This document shows positions 1 to 6,400 of a stretch of DNA of 6,751 nucleotides, piece after piece (the stretch's first letter is position 1; each line of letters starts with the position of its first letter). The DNA lies in the NCBI GenBank assembly GCA_030635005.1, contig DAOVZS010000112.1, forward strand, positions 1-6,751, read 5' to 3'. The notes beneath the pieces were generated by a model, which saw nothing but the letters and a program-made list of their open reading frames with translations, had not been told where the DNA came from and made no database searches. Origin of the DNA: Thiomargarita sp. Lineage in GTDB: Bacteria; Pseudomonadota; Gammaproteobacteria; Beggiatoales; Beggiatoaceae. The translations under genes were made by a program, and so were the position numbers.

Positions 1-2477
1 GTATCGTACGTATTTTCTTGATCTCGGCCTAAATTATGGATGCGGGTTGCGAGCTTACCCACTGCCATTCGTAAAGGTTCGGCATTCGCTAAGCCAATAC
101 CTGTTTCAAGTAGTGTTTTTGGTTTAATCACTACACTGGCGATAGCACTTTCTGGACACCGTGTCCAACATTGTCCGCAACCTGTACACATCTTAGGATC
201 AAAAGCAGGTAAAATATCTCTCGCACCTGTGAGATCACGAAATGTTGAAGTTAAGGGGGGTATGATTCCCGTTGCCATATAAGGACCGGGAATCATTTCA
301 GCCGTATCATTATTACGATATAAGACACCGACTTGATCCCAAAATCGAGGTAAACTGTCATAACCTTGACCACTGTGACCTAAATGACGGACTGCCATTG
401 GGGCAACATCATTCCATAATGCGGAGATCTGTGACGATTCAGCGGATAAAGACTGATAATCAATCAGTGCAACCGCTTCAATACCTGCTTTAAATTGTGC
501 GATTTGTTCAGTCGTTGCCCCTTCTTCATATTCTTTGATGACTTTTCGTTCCTTCGCATCCAATAAACCTGTTGCCAGCAAAGTTCCTAATAAACCACCG
601 AAGCTTTGTTCCGTGGGTACGTTATAAAGGGAGATCTGTTTTTCGGTGATCTCCTTTCGCAGTACAGGGGATAAGCTTTGCCATAAAGCAGCATGTTCTA
701 AGGGGGAAACGGCTAATATAATACTGTTTTGACGTAATCCAGACAGTGCTTGTGTCACTCTATGTGGGGACATGAGGACCATAACATCAATAGGGACATC
801 GTCTCCAGGATCACGTAATGTTGTTGGCGCATATGTAAAATGATCCACCCAACCTGAGATCCAAGATTCACGGGATAAGGCAGGGCGACTGCGTATAGCC
901 CCTCCATTTAAGCGGTGTATAAAAGCGGCTGCTTCAACACACAATCCCTTGCCATTATATTCAGAAAAATTATGTATCGCCACAGTAAAAGCACCGGCTG
1001 GACGCAAATCAGGAGAGACTTCGTGACTGCGTTGCCCCATACGGGTAATTTTAGGATATGAACGACGTAAATTGTCTAATAATACTTGACGTTTTGGGTA
1101 AAGGCTAGAAGTACGATCAAATTCAACGCCTAAAAATATACGTCCGCGGCATTTTTCTTCTAAATCTTGACATAAGCTTATTAAGTCAGCTGCCCGTAAA
1201 GCGTGTCCTCCTAAACCATAGACGACAGAACGAAAACGAGGTAATTGCTTATCTGTGAGGACGGGATAATTTGAATGATTTTGAAGTCGTCCATTTTCTA
1301 ACGCACGTTCCATTGAGGCCCGGACTTGTCGGAGTAAGGGGGGATCAGCTGCTAATGGGGTATCCAGCCGTTCTAACACAGCCACGACTGTTTTATTTTT
1401 AAGATGTTCAACAATTTTGGCAGCGGGAAAAGGACGAAAACCATGAACCCCTAACACACCTACTTTAATTTTTTGTGTTTTACGCATATAGTCAGCGACG
1501 ACTTCTAAAGTTTCTATCGCAGAACCTTGCGCAATCAATAAAATATCCGCTTTCTCCGTTTCATAAGTGGAAATAGGGCTTAAAGTACGTCCTGTTAGCT
1601 TGGATAACAGTGCAAAGGCTTCTTCTAAAATGGCTTCCAAATGATCATGAAAATAGGGACTTTTGGATACAGCACCGAGTGTCCAACTTTCAGGACCTTG
1701 TACAGCTCCGTGCATGACAGGACGATCAGGGTCATGCCAACAAGGAACGCGACGACGGGTGTCACCAAATAGGAATTTTTGTGATTCGGTAGGCACCGCA
1801 ATATCATCATCAGGTTTTCCCAAGAATTCTGTGACTAAATGCGGATGGGGTAAGGAAACATCTTGTGCTGCCAAAGCAATTTGCTCTCCATCCATCGCCA
1901 CCATACCTGGAATGAGGGTTAATTCAGCGACTCTTCGTGCGATTAACGTGAAATCAACGGCTTCTTGTACCGTTGTCGCTTGTAGTACGAAAAAACCTGA
2001 ATCTGTACTGACATGATATGCCTTATGACCACTGCCTAAAGCACCTGCATGACCTGCCAGCGTACGGTTAGTTAAATGCACAACCAATGGCAAATGTTTC
2101 CCCACTGCAATGGCGAGCAGGTCTTGCGCAGTCATGATATCTGGTGATGATAAAAACGTGGTCGCGCGTGTGCCACTCATACTTAAACCGATAGCAGCTG
2201 ATAATGCGCCACGTGCACTTTCTGTTTTGCGATGGATTAAAGCGTCTCCAAAACAGTTTGTTCCTTTATAATCTTGTTCTGCTTGCCAAGCAAAATCCGC
2301 AGAATCTGCAGGAAAGGAGGCTCCCAAACCAGCTGCTTCAGAAATACACGCTTCAACTGCAGCCACTGCAGTATTCCCATCCAAAACAGTTTTAATACTG
2401 GTATCGGTGGGTGTGTGAGAAGAACGACTCAATAAGCGTTGTAATAAGCGTAAGGTTGAATTGGAAAATGCAGGCAT
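1..2477 (-). CDS. Divergent pyruvate:ferredoxin (2-oxoacid:acceptor) oxidoreductase-like protein, 3' end beyond the window
   Basis: I translated this strand by hand: the frame from ATG at 2477-2475 has no stop through to position 3 (825 codons) and continues past the left edge. The start has a good ribosome site (GAGGAA). The order matches single-chain PFOR: domain I (about residues 30-205) with VLDGNTAV at 31-38, the TPP-activating Glu as E86 in KTESARGA, TTFLSSPDIM and the substrate-binding Arg as R138 in LTNRTLA; domain II (about 310-390) with GFRPFP and VAVLERLDTP; a gamma-like domain (about 415-680) with VVYGLGG and FLGVEFDRTSSLY; then a ferredoxin motif with C764, C767, C770 and C774. 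The family oxidises pyruvate or other 2-oxoacids with CoA, TPP and Fe-S clusters, passing electrons to ferredoxin or flavodoxin. The TPP-binding C-terminal domain would lie outside the window. Oddities: the family's YPITPSS loop reads SFPADSA, and no Cys follows C774 in the remaining 51 residues. Family membership is secure; the substrate is not. It follows the RnfB-like gene after 90 bases. Confidence 0.87.
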   Translation of the reverse strand, partial: MPAFSNSTLRLLQRLLSRSSHTPTDTSIKTVLDGNTAVAAVEACISEAAGLGASFPADSADFAWQAEQDYKGTNCFGDALIHRKTESARGALSAAIGLSMSGTRATTFLSSPDIMTAQDLLAIAVGKHLPLVVHLTNRTLAGHAGALGSGHKAYHVSTDSGFFVLQATTVQEAVDFTLIARRVAELTLIPGMVAMDGEQIALAAQDVSLPHPHLVTEFLGKPDDDIAVPTESQKFLFGDTRRRVPCWHDPDRPVMHGAVQGPESWTLGAVSKSPYFHDHLEAILEEAFALLSKLTGRTLSPISTYETEKADILLIAQGSAIETLEVVADYMRKTQKIKVGVLGVHGFRPFPAAKIVEHLKNKTVVAVLERLDTPLAADPPLLRQVRASMERALENGRLQNHSNYPVLTDKQLPRFRSVVYGLGGHALRAADLISLCQDLEEKCRGRIFLGVEFDRTSSLYPKRQVLLDNLRRSYPKITRMGQRSHEVSPDLRPAGAFTVAIHNFSEYNGKGLCVEAAAFIHRLNGGAIRSRPALSRESWISGWVDHFTYAPTTLRDPGDDVPIDVMVLMSPHRVTQALSGLRQNSIILAVSPLEHAALWQSLSPVLRKEITEKQISLYNVPTEQSFGGLLGTLLATGLLDAKERKVIKEYEEGATTEQIAQFKAGIEAVALIDYQSLSAESSQISALWNDVAPMAVRHLGHSGQGYDSLPRFWDQVGVLYRNNDTAEMIPGPYMATGIIPPLTSTFRDLTGARDILPAFDPKMCTGCGQCWTRCPESAIASVVIKPKTLLETGIGLANAEPLRMAVGKLATRIHNLGRDQENTYD

Positions 2478-2481
2478 AGGC

Positions 2482-2487
2482 TTCCTC
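2482..2487 (-). promoter_or_regulatory. Shine-Dalgarno site of the PFOR-like gene
   Basis: Read on the minus strand, GAGGAA ends four bases before the ATG at 2477-2475 (GAGG is six bases away). It fixes the start of the PFOR-like gene. It contrasts with the RnfB-like gene, which has no such site. Confidence 0.7.
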
Positions 2488-2497
2488 GTTACAAGTA

Positions 2498-2519
2498 AGT
2501 TTAAAAATCATTTTAAACT
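2498..2519. repeat. Perfect AT-rich 9-base inverted repeat
   Basis: The arm agtttaaaa (2498-2506) is exactly mirrored by ttttaaact (2511-2519) around a 4-base loop. It lies 20 bases upstream of the PFOR-like start. As RNA it would be a weak all-A/U stem with one G-C pair per arm. As DNA it could be an operator for a dimeric regulator. Its right arm shares two bases with the neighbouring hairpin (2518-2537), so the two stems overlap slightly. No function can be read from sequence alone. Confidence 0.5.
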
Positions 2520-2537
2520 CCCCCTTTTTTGGAGGAG
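2518..2537 (-). terminator. Terminator-like hairpin between the RnfB-like and PFOR-like genes
   Basis: On the minus-strand RNA, CUCCUCC pairs with GGGGGAG across a loop of six A's, giving seven pairs of which one is a G-U wobble. The sequence that follows is U/A-rich (UUUAAAAUGAUUUUU) but lacks an uninterrupted long U tract. It could be a weak intrinsic terminator or attenuator that lowers expression of the PFOR-like gene relative to the RnfB-like gene. It could also be an RNA-stability element. The G-U pair means the stem is stronger on minus-strand RNA than on plus-strand RNA. Confidence 0.45.
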
Positions 2538-2570
2538 AAAAAAATGTTCACAATTCTAAAAAAATGTTCA
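2538..2570. repeat. 13-base direct repeat overlapping the RnfB-like stop codon
   Basis: aaaaaaatgttca occurs at 2538-2550 and again at 2558-2570 with no mismatch, 20 bases apart start to start, roughly two helical turns. Read on the minus strand each copy is TGAACA followed by seven T's. The upstream copy begins with the TGA stop of the RnfB-like gene. It may be a local duplication of the gene end or a paired protein-binding site. Confidence 0.65.
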
Positions 2571-3431
2571 GCGAATCCTCGCATAAGGCTCATCATTGGG
2601 CGTTTGAGCGTTTTCTGTGACTTCAAATTGCGCCCCTTCTAGCCATTGGATAGATGCGGTGGGACAACGATACGTCGCCTCAATAGTCGCTATCAGGCCA
2701 CTATCATAATCAATGAGTGGTAAATTATTTTCCATACGGATTAAACCCGGGGCTGCATCTGCAGCACATTTTCCACACGCATCACATGCTGTACTACACA
2801 GAAGACGGGCTGCTTCTCCTTCAAGTGGAATAGAGCATTGTACAAACAATTTCTGATTTAAGGGTACAATCTCAAATAAATCACGGGGACAAATCGCTAC
2901 ACAATCACCGCATGCTGTACAATCCGCAACATTAACAACGGGGAGTGCATTATTATTCATCTGAATAACATCAAAAGTACACGCTTGTTCACAATCTGCA
3001 AGTCCAAGACATCCCCAAGAACATCCTTTGCCTCCACCCGACACGAGTGCAGCAGCATGACAACTTTCAAATCCTTGATATTCTGCGATTTGATGGGCTT
3101 CTGCTTTTCCGCCTGCGCAACGCAAACGCGCAATCCGTTTATCTTGACTGCCCGCATCTACATCAAGAATCTCGGCAATAATCTCAATAACATCTGGACT
3201 GGCAACGGTGCATCCACTCGGTTGTTGTGTGCCTGCGACAATTTCCTCTGCAAAGCTGTGGCAGCCTGGTTGTCCACATGCACCGCAATTGGTACCGGGT
3301 AATAACTCATCAACTTCTTCAATATGTGGGTTTTCTTCAACCCGCAGGAATTTATAAGCAATCGCAAGAATGATACCAAAAAATAAGCCCAATCCTACCA
3401 TAATGGCGGGGGCTATCACTATATTTTGCAT
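2568..3431 (-). CDS. rnfB: RnfB-like membrane-anchored polyferredoxin
   Basis: This 287-residue protein resembles RnfB, the ferredoxin-type subunit of the Rnf ferredoxin:NAD+ oxidoreductase, in the longer form typical of clostridia rather than the shorter E. coli RsxB. Residues 6-27 form one membrane helix. The Fe-S domain follows, with C49, C52, C57 and C74 (GTNCGACGQPGC then PSGC). LRCAGG (C105) and FESCHAA (C124) are conserved family positions. A two-cluster ferredoxin domain has C137, C141, C147 and C151 (GCSWGCLGLADC) and C171, C174, C177 and C181 (CTACGDCVAICP). A final ferredoxin-like segment keeps C212, C216, C219, C222 and C256 but has lost the ligands of one cluster. The start at M1 places the helix correctly, although there is no Shine-Dalgarno; heptamer repeats sit there instead. 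No rnfA, C, D, G or E is visible, so it may be a stand-alone paralogue serving the downstream PFOR-like protein. The gene symbol denotes family, not proven membership of a full Rnf complex. Confidence 0.9.
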   Translation of the reverse strand: MQNIVIAPAIMVGLGLFFGIILAIAYKFLRVEENPHIEEVDELLPGTNCGACGQPGCHSFAEEIVAGTQQPSGCTVASPDVIEIIAEILDVDAGSQDKRIARLRCAGGKAEAHQIAEYQGFESCHAAALVSGGGKGCSWGCLGLADCEQACTFDVIQMNNNALPVVNVADCTACGDCVAICPRDLFEIVPLNQKLFVQCSIPLEGEAARLLCSTACDACGKCAADAAPGLIRMENNLPLIDYDSGLIATIEATYRCPTASIQWLEGAQFEVTENAQTPNDEPYARIR

Positions 3432-3451
3432 TATCAGTTATCAATTATCAG
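3431..3451 (-). repeat. Three tandem YTGATAA heptamers abutting the RnfB-like start codon
   Basis: Read on the minus strand the units are CTGATAA, TTGATAA and CTGATAA, with one mismatch. The last A of the third unit is the A of the ATG at 3431. The unit is a circular permutation of TAACTGA, an intergenic direct repeat I recall from marine Beggiatoaceae; similar heptamers are known in cyanobacteria. The array fills the place of the Shine-Dalgarno site and contains stop codons in all three minus-strand frames, so it closes any read-through from the upstream gene. A role in translation or protein binding is inference. Confidence 0.8.
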
Positions 3452-3462
3452 TGTTATACGTT

Positions 3463-6400
3463 CTAAACTTTTTGTAGGATATCTTGTACAATCTGTGCAT
3501 CTGTCACATCTAACTTGCATTTTTGACACAAGCGATCTAAATTTCTTTCTCCTTTTAAGATGTGGCGTGTGGCTTTAACTAATTTCTTCCAGCCTTTCTT
3601 TTCTCGTTGTTGCAGCATGCTATCCAATTGTTTGCGTAGTTTAGGTTGTACAATGGTTTGTGTCACTGCATCAATAAACTGTTGATGTTCTTGCAAGTCA
3701 ATTTTCGGAATCGTATCCCCTGTTTTGGCGTGTTGTGCCATATTATGGTATTTTTGAGATTGCTGCACATCATTTTGTTGTTCGGCAATATTTGCTAAAA
3801 GCTCATAAATAAGCCAAATTTCTGCCGTATTGGGATCAAGATTTTTATCAATAGATAAGGCAGTTTCTGCGACTTGTTTGGCTTCTGACAATCGTTGCGG
3901 TTGTTGATAGAGTAAGTGAGCAAGTGCACGTGCATTTTTGGAAGCTTCTAACCAATTTTCACTTGCCTTATACGTTTCAATCGCTTTGCGATATGCTTTT
4001 TCTGTGCCATTCAGATTACCATGATTTTGACGAACTTGAGCCAGTAGCGTCCAATTTTTAGCGGATTTGGCTAAATCATTGTGTTCTTCATACAATGTCG
4101 CTGCGCTCATATAAGCATGTGCTGCTGCTTTCCATTGTTTGGCTTCTTTGTAAACGCTGCCTAAGTGATTTAAGGCGTTTGCTTCATTGATGGGTTGCTT
4201 GAGTTCTCTAAATTGGTTTAAAGCATCTCGGTGATGACGTTCAGATTGTTGAAAATTGCCTTGTGACAGTTCTAAAGTGCCCAGTTCTTCTTGTACAGCC
4301 GCTTCTGTTTGTGTGTCTCCGGTGGATTGAATCATGGGTAACACAAGTGCATATGCTGTTGTTGCCCCTTGATAATCACCTTGATCTTTAAGCACAGCGC
4401 CCAAATCAGTTTGTATATGAATGGTTTCTTGTTGTACTTGTGGAGATTGTTCTAATGAGTTAAATTCTTGTAAAGATTGTTTAAAGTAGCGTGTTCCTTG
4501 TTCAAGTTCCCCTTTTTTGACCGAACATTGCCCTTTCCAACCCAAAGCCACACCCCGATCAAGCCCATCCTTATCTCCTAAATGATCTAGAAGTTCATGG
4601 AAAAGTTCTTGTGCTTCGTGATAATTACAGTCTGTATACAGTTGTTCTGCCTGTTTGGATTGTTCTTTAAACCATTCTTTAGAATAATTTGGTTTTGCAG
4701 ATTCTGCAAGCAATGTGTCATTATCACACTTAAAACCAAAATCATTTAAAAAAGAATCCACTTGTTTGGCAAACTTCAAAGCCCAATGCCGTTTCTTTCG
4801 GATGCCCCCTTGTACTGCTGCGAGTAAATTGGGTAATTCTCTTTGTTCAATAGCATACGCTTGATGAAAATTTTGATTATCTTCTTCAAATAAGAAATTA
4901 GATAATTCGCAGTAGCCATAACAATAACGATCTGTCAGAGGATATTGATCGGGTGTGGAAAGTCTGATCCACAATGACATGGCTAAAGTCGAGTGAAATT
5001 TCAAATAAGGCACTTTAACGCCTTCTACCTGTTCTGCTTGAATCAAACCCGCTGATTCTAAGGAATGACGTAAGGTATTCCATAGCGTTTCAGGTATTTC
5101 AATAATGCTTTGCAAAATATTTTCAAAAGCACCGTCTTTGAAAATGCCTAATTTGGGTAAGTACTGGCGTACTTCAGGGGCTAAATCATCAAAGAATAAA
5201 TTTATCGATGCAAATAAGGATTTTTCAGCTAAAGGCTTTTCAGCAGGTTGTTCTTTTAAGGCATATTCTAAGCGTGTATTTAATGTGTCAATACTGTTGG
5301 TTTTCGCTAGAAACGCCAATATATTGAGAGACAGGGGGTGATAATCCACTTGTTTACACAAATATGCCACTGAGTCACGTGTGGGTGATTGAGATGACAT
5401 CGGGGCTGGGGGTAATGTCATTAAAGCATCAAAATAGTGTACGGCTTCTGTTGTATTAAAATGATTTAGTGCTATTGAGGTATCATATTGTGGTTGTTGT
5501 GTCACAATAAGTACAGCACTTTGTCCTGCTTCAGACCAAGTTTGTAACACTGTGTTAAAACTTTCGTCTTTTTTCTCAGCAGCTTCTTCCGCAGCTTCTT
5601 CCGCAGCTTCTTCCGCTTCTTCTGCCTCTTCTTCAATCAGCATGATGTTATTTTCTGGTTCTTCAACCAAAAGCACGCTGTCTTTTTCAGGAATATGTTC
5701 ATCATTCATGAGCATACTGTCTTTTTCAGGCACGTCTTCAAACACGATGTCTTCTTCTTTTTCGACATCATCATTAAAGATAAAACCAAGCGGTTCGTTC
5801 TCATCCTCAAAATCATCCGTTTCCGCAACAATATCTTCATCTATGTGAGTCGTTACGGTATTTGAGATGTTAGAAACAATAGGGATGTTATCTATTGCAT
5901 CTAAATTATCAAAAATTAATAATGTGGGCACACGTCGCAAAGCGCGCGTCACTGCATCAGCATCTAATAAGTTTTTATGTAATACATAAGAAATAGCACT
6001 CACAGCAACACTCACAGGATCAAGTCCTTGATAATGAGCATAATCTACAAACACGACACGCTTAAATCTTCCCGCCTGTTGCAACCAATGCCCTGTTTCT
6101 CGTGCTAAACAGGTTTTACCTTCTCCCTCAAAACCATGAATATTGATACATCGTGCCCCCTGTCTAAAACGACGTTCTATATCCCAGACTTGACGTTGTT
6201 TACCCCTGAAACCGAGTATGGGTGGGGAAGGTAAATTATGCGTCAGAAACTGCTTGATAGGTTCTGCTGGCTTAGATGATTTTTTGTGTAACAATGGCAC
6301 AATCTCATGTTCATGTTCATATAAACAAGGGACAAACCAATCATGTAGCTGAACAGTCGGTGCATTTTTCCAAGGTAATTTACGACGTTCAGTATGTTTA

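Noticed and set aside
40..493. Two plus-strand frames near the left edge
   Set aside because: Both are antisense to the ferredoxin-motif region of the PFOR-like gene, whose minus-strand frame is open and recognisable throughout.
1663..2016. Plus-strand 117-residue frame with many Cys
   Set aside because: It lies wholly antisense to the well-supported PFOR-like gene, has no recognisable domain and no ribosome site.
1..2477. Possible frameshift or pseudogene in the PFOR-like gene, because its loop and Cys motifs are unusual
   Set aside because: I checked every in-frame triplet from 2477 to 3 for stops and found none, and family landmarks occur in the right order in one frame.
2957..3379. Alternative minus-strand and plus-strand frames inside the RnfB-like gene
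   Set aside because: The RnfB frame explains all the Cys motifs over its full length; the other frames show no family features.
3431..3451. Heptamer array as a CRISPR or mobile-element end
   Set aside because: Units are only seven bases with no spacers, and no inverted termini or target duplication are visible around them.
5552..5848. Plus-strand open frame encoding a Ser/Ala-rich 98-residue peptide
   Set aside because: It is the antisense shadow of the acidic Glu/Ala insertion; the serine runs are just the complement of Glu codons, and no ribosome site or family resemblance is seen.
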